From Mycobacterium sp. EPa45 (GTDB taxonomy: Bacteria > Actinomycetota > Actinomycetes > Mycobacteriales > Mycobacteriaceae): a stretch of DNA of 64,000 nucleotides. The DNA lies in NCBI RefSeq assembly GCF_001021385.1, contig NZ_CP011773.1:4278001-4342000 (forward strand). Reading direction: 5' to 3'. This document shows, in pieces, positions 26,866 to 35,584 of the stretch. The notes beneath the pieces are model-generated. The model saw nothing but the letters and a program-made list of their open reading frames with translations, had not been told where the DNA came from and ran no database searches. Positions within the stretch are counted from its first letter, which is position 1. The number at the start of each line of letters is the position of its first letter. The position numbers and the translations under genes were made by a program.

Positions 26866-28448
26866 GCCGCACCCGCGCGCTGCAGGTCGAGGATGTCGCG
26901 GGCCAGGTTGTCGGTGTCTGGGCTTCCCAGACCCGTGACCATGTCGTAGCCGGGGCCTGCGACTGCGACGGCGTTGGTACCGAGGACGATGTCGTGAAAG
27001 GCCGGTCGTGTCGCCCCGGCAGCGATCCGGTAGAGGGTCGGGTTGAAGTCACCCAGCGCGCGTCCGCCGTTGTCGATCAAGAACTGGTTCATCACCGCCG
27101 CGATGCCGGCCCACAGCGGCGCAGCCTGAGAGGTGCCGCCGCCGACGACCAGTTGTCGGTTCAGCACGATCACGGCGCCGGTGGTGGTGTCGGCGACGGC
27201 CGAGATGTCGGGGGTCAGGCGGCGCAACGCGGTATCCGGTGCCGCGCTCTGCCACGGCGGCCGCTCGAACAACGCCGAGGTTCCGCCACCGCTGCCCTGG
27301 GTCAGCGGTCCGTCACTCCACCCGAGTTCGGCGAGCCACCGGTAATTCTCGTCCGTCGACAACGTCGTTCCGCCTACCGTGGTGACCTCCGGCAGCGAGG
27401 CGACGGCGTCCAGTCCGACGTCCGACGGGCCGGGCGGGGCCGACCAGTCATGGCCCCGTTTGCATTCCAGGCCGGCGAGATCGCCGGTGGCGTTGAACAC
27501 GGTGGTGCCCCTGGCCACCGCATCGGCCACCGCTTCCTGCACGGGCGCCAAGTCGGCCGCGGTGATCATCCGGTCGCAGCCCCAGCCGATCGACAGACTC
27601 CACACCGCACCGGGGAACCGCCGATCGACGTCTCGCATCATGTCGGCGATCTTGACGTAGGTCCCGCCAGTGCCGACCGTCGGCCGCGCGTTCACCAGCA
27701 CCATGCGGGCACCGGGTGCCAGGGCATGGGCGACCTGCAAATCCATCGATGCCTCGTTGTTGCGCTGCTCGGGCATCCCGCCCACGACTTCGGGGGCGAA
27801 CCTCGGCAGTCCGTAGGTCGCGGTGAACATGTCGAGGTCGGCTTGGTCGAATCCGTCGAACGCGAAGACCACGATCGTCGTGCCCTCGCCGGTGTAACCG
27901 GAGTCGGTCAGCGGGCGAACGTTGTAGATCCTGCGCAGCGCGTCCGGCGGCAGGCTGTGATCGGGGACGTCGGTGGGAAGCGGCCGAATCGACGGGCTGC
28001 TCGAGTGATAGGGGGTGTAGCTCAGGATGCGACCCAGTGCCGACACCGAATCACGCAGCGCTGCAGGGACTGTCGGCTGTTCGGGAGAAGCATAGAACTG
28101 CTCGCCGGACGAATTGCGGTAGTCGTGCACCGGCACACCCAGGGCCGTACTGACACTGGCGGGTGGTCCTTGAAGTACCGCCCATCCGGCACCCGGTTCC
28201 CACCGCACCGACAGGCCGTTGGCGGTTGCCCAGCGCTGCAAACGATCCGGAGCCTGCCTGTCGCGCAGTTCTGCGGTCAACTGCACCACCTGCGCGCGTG
28301 AATCACCGAGATTGGCCGACGCCTGCAACAGCAATGCAAACGGCCCCGAAATAGCTTGCCCAGAAGGCGAACCGGTGTTGGACCGCACCCCGCATCCGGC
28401 GAGCGCGAGCACGCTCACCACCAGCAGCGCTAACACCGTACGAGTCAT
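26862..28448 (-). CDS. S53 (sedolisin-like) serine peptidase, lipoprotein
   Basis: A 528-residue exported peptidase. The signal peptide ends in the lipobox LALAGC (Cys19), so the protein should be lipid-anchored outside the membrane. Residues about 30-165 are the pro-domain-like N-terminal region. The catalytic set is Glu232 and Asp236 (NNEASMDLQ), Asp323 (ATGDLAG, oxyanion) and Ser440 (GGGTSQAAPLWAG), the Ser-Glu-Asp arrangement of acid-active sedolisins. Asp487 and Asp502 near the end fit the calcium site. It is the first gene of a three-gene operon with overlapping junctions. The substrate is unknown. Confidence 0.9.
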   Translation of the reverse strand: MTRTVLALLVVSVLALAGCGVRSNTGSPSGQAISGPFALLLQASANLGDSRAQVVQLTAELRDRQAPDRLQRWATANGLSVRWEPGAGWAVLQGPPASVSTALGVPVHDYRNSSGEQFYASPEQPTVPAALRDSVSALGRILSYTPYHSSSPSIRPLPTDVPDHSLPPDALRRIYNVRPLTDSGYTGEGTTIVVFAFDGFDQADLDMFTATYGLPRFAPEVVGGMPEQRNNEASMDLQVAHALAPGARMVLVNARPTVGTGGTYVKIADMMRDVDRRFPGAVWSLSIGWGCDRMITAADLAPVQEAVADAVARGTTVFNATGDLAGLECKRGHDWSAPPGPSDVGLDAVASLPEVTTVGGTTLSTDENYRWLAELGWSDGPLTQGSGGGTSALFERPPWQSAAPDTALRRLTPDISAVADTTTGAVIVLNRQLVVGGGTSQAAPLWAGIAAVMNQFLIDNGGRALGDFNPTLYRIAAGATRPAFHDIVLGTNAVAVAGPGYDMVTGLGSPDTDNLARDILDLQRAGAA

Positions 28449-28505
28449 GGCTGAACCGAACCATAGTGCACCTCGGTACGGGGCGCTGGGACCTGGCCGA
28501 AGAGA

Positions 28506-30179
28506 TCAGGCGCGAACGTGACGGCGGTAAGTCAGCTTGTCGAACTCCCGGCCGTATTCATCGACGGCGATCACGTCCATCTCGCTCATGAAGTTACCCG
28601 GCCGCACATCGACCCGGATGAACGCGTAATTGCGGAATCGCACTCGTGACCAGCCGACCGCTTCGGTCTGCTTGTGCCCGTCGGCCGTCCAGACGTAGCT
28701 GTTTGCCACGAAGGTGTCCGGGGCCTCGTTGCCGCGGTAGCTCTCCGGCTCGCCGGGCTGGAAGTTATAGCGCGGGCGCCCTGCCGAACCCACGGTGTAG
28801 TAGACGGTGCCATCGGTTTCCGGGTAGACGATCGCGTTGTCCTCGGCCGCCCTGGTGGGCGCCCCGCCCCGGATCGGATCCGACCGTTCGAAGACGTGAT
28901 TGTGACCCTGCAACACCAGATCGACCTGGTAGCGGTCGAACAACGGAACCCACGCGGCGCGCACTCCCCCGTCGCTGGCATGCGCTTCGGTGGTGGAGTA
29001 GGCGCAGTGGTGGAAGAAGCAGACAATGAAGTCGATATCGGGGTTGGTCCGATGCGCTGCCAATGTCCTTTCCACCCAGTTGTTTTGGGAGCCACCGGAG
29101 TATCCGGTGTTGGCCGTGATCTCGTAACTGACGTCGTTGGCGTCCAGCGAGAGCACCGCGACATTGCCGTAGGTGAAGGAATAGACCGACGGACAACCCG
29201 TCGGCCCGTTGCCCGGCAGATCAAGTCTGGCCAGATGCCCGCCATACCCGTGCACCGGATAGGCGGCCTCCATATCGTGGTTACCGGTAGCGAACATCCA
29301 TGGCGTCGTCGAGGCGCTGGCCTCGATGGAATTAAGGTACACATCCCACACGTAGGGGTTGAACTTGTCAAAACCTTTGGGAGGATCACCTTTTCGAACG
29401 AACTGCGGCTGCTTGCCCGCCCCGGACGGATCGGCGTACGCGATATCACCGGCGAGGACGTGGAAGTCGGGCCGCGACGCCACGATCTGGTCCAGGACGT
29501 TGCCGGTGTGCGACACCGCCGGATCGTTGTCGGGCTTGTAGTAGCTGTCGTCGTAGTCACCGCGGGTGAGACCTGCTGGCGCTAACGGTGTTTCGTCGGT
29601 GCCCTGATCCCCCATCATCGTGAACCGGAACCAGCCCACTGCATCTCGCGCACTGGGCATGGCGGTCGCGGCGGATCGCACGTCACTGACGAACCCATCG
29701 CCGGTGCGCCAGCGATAGAAGTGCGGTGTGCGCCCGGGTAGCCCGTTCACCGGCGCGTGGACGTAGAACTGCTCTGCCGAGAGCAGTCCGCCGCTGCTGT
29801 CCGGGATCTGAGTCACGAGGTTGCGGACTTCGGCCTCGATCGTTGCGCCGAGCCCCGGTGTCGGACCATGGTCGACGAAGACCCTGGTTGTGCCGGGATT
29901 GCGCGAAAGCTGAGCGGCCAGCCGTAGCTGACTCGAGGCGTCCGGCCCGTAGCCGACTCGCCGGCCGGCCACTGCCAGGGGTCCGTCCTGGGCGTAGGCC
30001 CGGTGCCCGAGCGGGGAAGCCCCCAACGCGGCAACAGCGGCCGCGGCCGCCGAGCCGCGCAGAAAGTTGCGCCGCGAGACCGGGCGGGCACGCAGGTACG
30101 CCCGATGCCATTCGTGCTGCTCAGTCATCGTCATCCGGCCGGCGAGCGCCGGCGGAATGCCCGTATCGGGAATCTCCAC
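28506..30179 (-). CDS. Tat-exported purple acid phosphatase-like metallophosphoesterase
   Basis: A 557-residue protein, similar to M. tuberculosis Rv2577-type proteins. A twin-arginine signal (SRRNFLRGSAAAAAVAALGA, Arg36-Arg37) implies folded export, probably with metal already loaded. The fibronectin-like N-terminal half leads to the metallophosphatase blocks MMGDQGT, LAGDIAYAD, ATGNHDME, VCFFHHCAYS and GHNHVFERSD, the five ligand groups of a dinuclear site. It should hydrolyse phosphate esters outside the membrane, for example to scavenge phosphate. I use the GTG at 30179 (CAGGA upstream, EIPDTG next); an ATG at 30134 is possible but lacks a ribosome site. It is divergent from lipP. Confidence 0.88.
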   Translation of the reverse strand: MEIPDTGIPPALAGRMTMTEQHEWHRAYLRARPVSRRNFLRGSAAAAAVAALGASPLGHRAYAQDGPLAVAGRRVGYGPDASSQLRLAAQLSRNPGTTRVFVDHGPTPGLGATIEAEVRNLVTQIPDSSGGLLSAEQFYVHAPVNGLPGRTPHFYRWRTGDGFVSDVRSAATAMPSARDAVGWFRFTMMGDQGTDETPLAPAGLTRGDYDDSYYKPDNDPAVSHTGNVLDQIVASRPDFHVLAGDIAYADPSGAGKQPQFVRKGDPPKGFDKFNPYVWDVYLNSIEASASTTPWMFATGNHDMEAAYPVHGYGGHLARLDLPGNGPTGCPSVYSFTYGNVAVLSLDANDVSYEITANTGYSGGSQNNWVERTLAAHRTNPDIDFIVCFFHHCAYSTTEAHASDGGVRAAWVPLFDRYQVDLVLQGHNHVFERSDPIRGGAPTRAAEDNAIVYPETDGTVYYTVGSAGRPRYNFQPGEPESYRGNEAPDTFVANSYVWTADGHKQTEAVGWSRVRFRNYAFIRVDVRPGNFMSEMDVIAVDEYGREFDKLTYRRHVRA

Positions 30180-30366
30180 CCCCCGATCCTGACGCAACCA
30201 CCTGCGAGTCCGTGAAATCGACCGGAAACTGCAGGTGAACAAAATGTGTGGGCTCCCGCGCTAATTACGAGCCGATTGCAATTGCGCTCCAATCGTCCGC
30301 ACAACTTTGCTGGCTACCGTGACTTTCCGTAGATTCATGCCGAAGACCCGGCGGCCAGGAGGCGCG

Positions 30367-31548
30367 TTGAGCGACCAGATCCCCATCCGCGGTGAGTGCG
30401 CCGCGGGTTTCGACGCCGTACGCGAGGCCTTCGAGAAGAACTTCACCGCTCGCGGTGAGATCGGCGCCGCCGTGACCGTGTGGGTCGACGGCGACCTGGT
30501 GGTCAATCTGTGGGGCGGCTACGCCGACGGCCGCCGGCGCCGCCGATGGCGCCAGGACACCCTGGCCAGCGTCTTCTCTGCTACCAAGGGGCTGACGAGC
30601 ACCTGTGTGCATCTGCTTGCCGATCGCGGTGAGCTCGACCTGCACGCGCCGGTCGCCCGGTATTGGCCGGAGTTCGCTCAGAACGGCAAGCACGACATCA
30701 CGATCGCGTCGGTGCTCGGGCACCGCTCGGGGGTGATCGGACCCCGCACCCGGATGCACTGGGGGGACACCACCGACTGGGACCGGGTGTGCGCCGCTCT
30801 GGCCGCCGCCGAGCCGTGGTGGACGCCGGGGACGGCGCAGGGCTACCACATGGTGAGCTTCGGCTTCATCCTCGGCGAGGTGGTCCGCCGGGCCACCGGG
30901 CGAACGATCGGTCAGTACCTGCGAACCGAGATTGCGGAGCCGATGGGCATCGACGTGCACATCGGCCTGCCCACCGCCGAACACCACCGGTGCGCGGACA
31001 TGGTCAACAAACCGCACATCCGCGATGTCCTCGCCAACGGCCAAGCGCCCGGCCACCCGACGTCGTTGGCCGAACATCCGATGGCCGGTATGGCGGTCGC
31101 GATGGGCTTCGTCCCCGACGACGAACTGGGGTCCCACGAACTCGAGCAGTGGCGTTGCAGCGAGTTCCCGAGCACCAACGGGCACGTCTCGGCGCTCGGC
31201 CTGGCCACGTTCTACAACGGCCTCGCGCAGGAGAAGCTGCTCAGCCGCGAGCAATTGGAGGCCGTGCGGGTATCGCAGGGCGGCTTTGACACCGACGTCG
31301 TGCTCGGGCCACGGGTCGCCGATCACGGCTGGGGACTGGGCTACATGCTCAACCAGCGTGGGGTGGCCGGACCGAACCTGCGCAGTTTCGGCCACGGCGG
31401 GTCGGGCGGTTCGTATGGGTTCGTCGACCTCGAACACCGCATCGGTTACGCCTACGTGATGAACTATTTCGACGCCACCAAGTGCAACGCCGATCCGCGC
31501 AGCACCGCGCTGTCCAACGAGGTCTACCGCGCTCTCGGCGTGCTCTGA
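30367..31548 (+). CDS. lipP: Beta-lactamase-fold esterase LipP
   Basis: A 393-residue serine hydrolase of the beta-lactamase/DD-peptidase fold. The SATKG motif gives the catalytic Ser and Lys (Ser-x2-Lys), followed by the Tyr-containing GYHMVSFGFILGE and the third-box region FGHGGSGGSYGF. The length matches M. tuberculosis LipP (394 residues, recalled). The start is a TTG at 30367, with AGGAGG four bases upstream. ATGs at 30307 and 30337 would absorb this ribosome site. Cytoplasmic by sequence. Carboxylester hydrolysis is the family role; the substrate is unknown. It is divergent from the phosphatase gene with a 187-bp gap. Confidence 0.9.
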   Translation: MSDQIPIRGECAAGFDAVREAFEKNFTARGEIGAAVTVWVDGDLVVNLWGGYADGRRRRRWRQDTLASVFSATKGLTSTCVHLLADRGELDLHAPVARYWPEFAQNGKHDITIASVLGHRSGVIGPRTRMHWGDTTDWDRVCAALAAAEPWWTPGTAQGYHMVSFGFILGEVVRRATGRTIGQYLRTEIAEPMGIDVHIGLPTAEHHRCADMVNKPHIRDVLANGQAPGHPTSLAEHPMAGMAVAMGFVPDDELGSHELEQWRCSEFPSTNGHVSALGLATFYNGLAQEKLLSREQLEAVRVSQGGFDTDVVLGPRVADHGWGLGYMLNQRGVAGPNLRSFGHGGSGGSYGFVDLEHRIGYAYVMNYFDATKCNADPRSTALSNEVYRALGVL

Positions 31549-31593
31549 CAGGCAAATTTTCGTTCTCCGGAGCACTCTCACAGGATCGGTACT

Positions 31594-32457
31594 GTGGACG
31601 CCATGAATGGTGTGCTGGTCGTGCTCATCCTGGTTGTCGTCGCCGTGATCGTGCTGGCGGTGGTGAGTTCGTCGCGGGCCTCGGGCAATCGCAACGCGGC
31701 CTCGCTGGCCGATGCAAAGGCCGATGCGAGGAGGGTCATCGAGCGGCTTGGCGGGCAAGTGCTCAACCTGTCGGGTAACAACGACGCCGCCAACCAGGCG
31801 CTGGCTGACGCCTCCGAACGCTTCACCGCCGCCTCCTCACAGATCGAGCAGGCCACCACCGCCAAGCAGGCGATGCTGGCCAAGGAAAGCGCAATCGAGG
31901 GGCTGTATTACGTGCGTGCCGCGCGTACCGCGATGGGCATGGACCCGGGCCCGGAACTGGAAGCGGTGTCCGGCCAGAAGGCGGCCGGCGCGGTGACCGA
32001 GGACCGCAGGGTGCAGTTCGAGGGCCGCGAGATCGAGGCTTCCCCCACGCCGAGCCAGCGGACTCCGAACTACTACCCCGGCGGGCGGGTCGCAGGGCGT
32101 CCGGTGCCCGCCGGGTGGTACTCCGAGCCCTGGTGGAAGACGGCACTGGTCGCGGGCGCCTGGGGCGTGGGCTCGGTGCTGTTGTTCGATGCGTTGTTCT
32201 CCGGCATGCACGGAGTCGATTACGGCGCTTCGGGATTCGAGAACGGGTTCGGCTCGGGTTTCGACCAGGGTTATGACCAGGGTCTCGACGCGGCCGGCCA
32301 GGACGGCGGCGGCTGGGGTGGCGACGGGGGCGACGGCGGCGGCTGGGGCGGCGACGGCGGCGGCGGCTGGGACGGTGGCGGCATCGGCGACAGCGGCGGT
32401 TGGGGCGGCGGCGACTTCGGCGGCGGCGACTTCGGCGGCGGGTTCGGCGACTTCTAG
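31594..32457 (+). CDS. Membrane protein with Gly-Trp-rich tail (DUF1542-like)
   Basis: A 287-residue protein. A very hydrophobic N-terminal helix (VLVVLILVVVAVIVLAVVSS, about 6-25) anchors it. A helical, Ala-rich segment follows (KADARRVIERLGGQVLNLSG to QATTAKQAMLAKESAIEGLYY), then a Pro-rich linker, a second hydrophobic stretch (TALVAGAWGVGSVLLFDALF, about 184-203), and a tail of more than 60 residues built from GGGWGGDGG and GGDFGG units. Such tails also end TPM-domain membrane proteins. The GTG at 31594 is chosen for its AGGATCGG; an ATG at 31603 is an alternative. The function is unknown. It is 45 bp after lipP. Confidence 0.72.
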   Translation: MDAMNGVLVVLILVVVAVIVLAVVSSSRASGNRNAASLADAKADARRVIERLGGQVLNLSGNNDAANQALADASERFTAASSQIEQATTAKQAMLAKESAIEGLYYVRAARTAMGMDPGPELEAVSGQKAAGAVTEDRRVQFEGREIEASPTPSQRTPNYYPGGRVAGRPVPAGWYSEPWWKTALVAGAWGVGSVLLFDALFSGMHGVDYGASGFENGFGSGFDQGYDQGLDAAGQDGGGWGGDGGDGGGWGGDGGGGWDGGGIGDSGGWGGGDFGGGDFGGGFGDF

Positions 32458-32479
32458 AGATCCGGCGCGACCCGAGGAT

Positions 32480-34171
32480 TTAGAGTCTGCTCTCCATTCG
32501 CGCGGTCACGCTGGCCTCCTGCAGATCCAGCCGGCCCAGCATGGCGCGCACGGCCTCGTCGTCGATGCGTCCTTCATCGCGTTCTGTGATCAGGGCCGCG
32601 CGCTGCGCGGCAAGGACATTGCGGTACATCGTCGAGAAGACCTCGGCTCGCAGGTCGTGTTCCTCGGGATCGGGCATCTCATCGGCGTCCTTGGAGTGCC
32701 GCGCGATCCAGTTGCGAATATCGGTCAGCACATGGGGGTCGAGCCCGTTCGGCGGGTTGGCTTCGAAGTAAGCGAGCACCTCGTCGGCCGCGGCGTGGAC
32801 GGTGCTTTCCGCTTTGGCCGTTTCCTCCCGGTCGTACGCACGGTCGTCGGCCGGCGAAGAAAGGTTCAGCCGCCGGATCAGTGGCGGCAGAGTCCAGCCC
32901 TGCAGCAGCAGCGTGCCGACGGCCACCACGAACGCGATCGCCTGAATGGTGGCCCGCTCGGGGAACGGTTCCCCGCTGGCGATGGTCGGCGGGATGCCGG
33001 CCGCGGCGGCCAGCGTCACCACGCCGCGCATGCCCGTCCAGGAGACCACCACGTTCTCCTGCCAGGTCAATGACGTGTGGTCAATCATCGACCGCCACTT
33101 GCCCTTTGGCTTTTCCCGCTTTCGGACACCGAGCGCCCCCCGGCCGCCTCGTTCGGGGATCGGCACGCTCAATTTGCGGTCGACGTGGCGGGAGAGAACT
33201 CCACGGCCGAACATCACGAACACCGACAGCGGACGGATCACCAGGACTATCGCCAGCACCACCGCCGCGGCAACGGCGACCTCCGCCAGGGACTCGTGAG
33301 CGTCGCGCAGATCCTCCAGCACGAACCGCAGATGCAGCCCGATGTAGGCGAACACGAATGCCTCCAGCAGGACGTCGACCGAGTTCCAGACGTAACGCTC
33401 CTGCAGTCGGGTCTGGTAACCCGCACTCAGCGTTCCGCTGCCGACGACGAATCCGGCGGCCACGACGGCCAGCACTCCCGAGGCGTGAAACCGCTCCGCG
33501 GTGATGTAGGCGGCGAAAGGCACCACCAGACCCTGGATGGTTTCCAGGCTCGCGCTGTTGAGTCGCTCACGAATCCACAGCGTCACGTAGCCGAGCGCAA
33601 CACCCACCACCGGGCCGAGCACCGCGCTGTAGCCGAACAGCAGCAGCGGGTTGTTGATGAAGATGTGGGTGCCGGCGACCTGGGCGACGGCGATCGAGAA
33701 CAACGCCAGCGCCGCGGCGTCGTTGATCAGGCTTTCTCCGGTCAGGATCGTCATCACCCGCTTCGGCAGGCCCAGCTTGCGGCCCACCGCGACGGCGGTG
33801 ACGGCGTCGGGTGGCGCAACGATGGCGCCCAGGACCAGCGCGGTCGCGAATGTCAACGGCACCACGACCAGCCACGCGGAGACCGCGGCGACGGTGAATG
33901 CGGTGACCACGACCAGGCCCACGCCGAGGCCGAGGATCGGCTTGATGTTGCGCATGAACGCCGGGAACGAGAAGTCGAGCGCCGCGGAATACAGCAATGG
34001 GGGCAGCACCACGCTCAGCAGAACGTACGACTCCAGTTCAGGTGCGACGAATCCCGGCACGAACGACACGGCAATGCCGACGACGACGATCATCAGGGCA
34101 GGCTCCACGCCACGCTGCTTGGCGATCGCCGCGACGACGATCGCGCCGACGACGACGAGAATCAGTTCCAT
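32480..34171 (-). CDS. CPA1-family Na+/H+ antiporter
   Basis: A 563-residue integral membrane antiporter exchanging sodium (or another cation) for protons. There are about 12 hydrophobic segments in the first 420 residues. ESLINDAAALALFSIAV contains the conserved Asn-Asp pair of the ion site; GAIVAPPDAVTAVAVGRKLG and SWTGMRGVVTLAAAAG are classic CPA1 motifs. A cytoplasmic C-terminal tail of about 130 residues follows, rich in charged residues. The ATG at 34171 starts directly in the first membrane helix (ELILVVVGAIVVAAIA). It stands alone between the Gly-rich membrane gene and nei2. Confidence 0.92.
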   Translation of the reverse strand: MELILVVVGAIVVAAIAKQRGVEPALMIVVVGIAVSFVPGFVAPELESYVLLSVVLPPLLYSAALDFSFPAFMRNIKPILGLGVGLVVVTAFTVAAVSAWLVVVPLTFATALVLGAIVAPPDAVTAVAVGRKLGLPKRVMTILTGESLINDAAALALFSIAVAQVAGTHIFINNPLLLFGYSAVLGPVVGVALGYVTLWIRERLNSASLETIQGLVVPFAAYITAERFHASGVLAVVAAGFVVGSGTLSAGYQTRLQERYVWNSVDVLLEAFVFAYIGLHLRFVLEDLRDAHESLAEVAVAAAVVLAIVLVIRPLSVFVMFGRGVLSRHVDRKLSVPIPERGGRGALGVRKREKPKGKWRSMIDHTSLTWQENVVVSWTGMRGVVTLAAAAGIPPTIASGEPFPERATIQAIAFVVAVGTLLLQGWTLPPLIRRLNLSSPADDRAYDREETAKAESTVHAAADEVLAYFEANPPNGLDPHVLTDIRNWIARHSKDADEMPDPEEHDLRAEVFSTMYRNVLAAQRAALITERDEGRIDDEAVRAMLGRLDLQEASVTARMESRL

Positions 34172-34283
34172 GCAAGCATTCTCGCGGGTGCCGCCCCGGC
34201 CTTCGCGCCGAGCGTCGAGTTGTTGCGGGAAAATCGCCGGTGTGACGACAACAAGTCGACGTTCGTGGCCGCGGATGCAGTGC

Positions 34284-35075
34284 TCACACCTGGCAGGTGG
34301 GGCACCAAAACATGTTGCGACCTTCCAGTTCGGCGGTCCGGATCGGGGTGGCGCACACCCGGCACGGCTCGCCGGCGCGCCGGTAGACGTAGGTGCGCGG
34401 ACGGTTCGGCGCGTACGACGGCGGGCCGTGATCGTGTTCGGGCCGCACCACGATGATCTTGCCGCGCCGCACGCCCACCTTCATCAATTCGACCAGGTCG
34501 GTCCAGATGTCGGTGAACTCGGCCTCGGAGACGTCGCGACCCAGACGGTAGGGGTCGATGTGGTGACGGAACAGCAATTCGCTGCGATACACGTTGCCCA
34601 CTCCGGCGATCACGCTCTGATCCATCAGCAGCGCGCCGATCGACTTGCGGGACTTGGAGATTCGGACCCACGCCAGCGCCGGATCGGCGTCCCGACGCAG
34701 CGGGTCCGGCCCGAGCCGGGCCACGATGGCCGAAACCTGCGCCTCGTCGATCACCTCGCACGCCGTCGGGCCGCGTAAGTCGGTACCCCATTCGGTGCCG
34801 ACGATCCGCATCCGCACCTGGCCGACCGGTAGCGGCATCGGCACCGGCGCCTCGGTGAAGGTGCCGTACAGCCCGAGGTGCACGTGCACGATCGGACCGC
34901 CGTCGTAGTGGTGGAACAGGTGCTTGCCCCAGACCGAGGCGCGGGTGAAGACCCGGCCGTTGACGATTGAGGCGTCGGTGAACCTGCCCTGCGGACTCGA
35001 CACCACCGCCGGGGCGCCGGCGAACCGGCGCTGGTGCAGCCGCGCGAGCCGGTGAAGTGTGTGCCCTTCCGGCAC
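34284..35075 (-). CDS. nei2: Endonuclease VIII-like DNA glycosylase Nei2
   Basis: A 263-residue Fpg/Nei-family base excision enzyme. Pro2 and Glu3 (MPEGHTLH) are the catalytic residues, Lys51 of the VWGKHLFH strand is conserved, and the H2TH region is IAGVGNVYRSELLF. A C-terminal zinc finger C-x2-C-x16-C-x2-C ends the protein (CRVCATP through WCPTCQV). It removes oxidised bases and nicks abasic sites. It matches the M. tuberculosis Rv2464c position, directly upstream of lipP in that genome and next to rpiB here (3-bp gap to the upstream rpiB stop), so the two are probably co-transcribed. Confidence 0.93.
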   Translation of the reverse strand: MPEGHTLHRLARLHQRRFAGAPAVVSSPQGRFTDASIVNGRVFTRASVWGKHLFHHYDGGPIVHVHLGLYGTFTEAPVPMPLPVGQVRMRIVGTEWGTDLRGPTACEVIDEAQVSAIVARLGPDPLRRDADPALAWVRISKSRKSIGALLMDQSVIAGVGNVYRSELLFRHHIDPYRLGRDVSEAEFTDIWTDLVELMKVGVRRGKIIVVRPEHDHGPPSYAPNRPRTYVYRRAGEPCRVCATPIRTAELEGRNMFWCPTCQV

Positions 35076-35078
35076 GGC

Positions 35079-35558
35079 TCAGGCCGGGGCGCCGGGAACC
35101 GGCGGCGCGATGTGCGTGCGCTCGTACTCCGCGAGGATGTCGATACGACGTTGGTGCCGTTCGGCTTTCGACCACGGCGTGGACAGGAACGCGTCGACGA
35201 TCGCCAGTGCTTCCTCCTGGGTGTGCATGCGCCCACCGATGCCGATCAGCTGGGCGTTGTTGTGCTCGCGGGCCAGCGACGCGGTCTCGGTGCTCCACGC
35301 CAGCGCGCAGCGGGCACCAGGCACCTTGTTGGCCGCGATCTGCTCCCCGTTGCCGGAGCCGCCCAGCACGATCCCGAGGCTGCCCGGGTCGGCGACCGTG
35401 CGCTGCGCGGCGGCGATGCAGAAGGCCGGGTAGTCGTCGTCGGCGTCGTAGGTGTACGCACCGCAGTCGATCGGCTCGTGACCACCGGATTTCAGGTGCT
35501 CGATGATGGCTTGCTTGAGTTCGTATCCGGCATGGTCAGAACCGAGGTAGACACGCAT
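35079..35558 (-). CDS. rpiB: Ribose-5-phosphate isomerase B
   Basis: A 159-residue sugar-phosphate isomerase of the non-oxidative pentose phosphate pathway, interconverting ribose-5-phosphate and ribulose-5-phosphate. The opening MRVYLGSDHAGYELK and the GGSGNGEQIAANKVPGAR loop identify it. As in M. tuberculosis, the active-site base is Glu in GNGEQ (Glu75 by family numbering), not the Cys of the E. coli enzyme. EHNNAQLIGIGGRM is the other signature. It is upstream of nei2 on the same strand. Confidence 0.96.
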   Translation of the reverse strand: MRVYLGSDHAGYELKQAIIEHLKSGGHEPIDCGAYTYDADDDYPAFCIAAAQRTVADPGSLGIVLGGSGNGEQIAANKVPGARCALAWSTETASLAREHNNAQLIGIGGRMHTQEEALAIVDAFLSTPWSKAERHQRRIDILAEYERTHIAPPVPGAPA

Positions 35559-35584
35559 GGCCGATACCTTACTGCGCGCTCGGT

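Noticed and set aside
34162..35298. Long minus-strand open frame spanning nei2
   Set aside because: It is out of frame with nei2 and shows only Arg/Gly/Asp-rich shadow composition.
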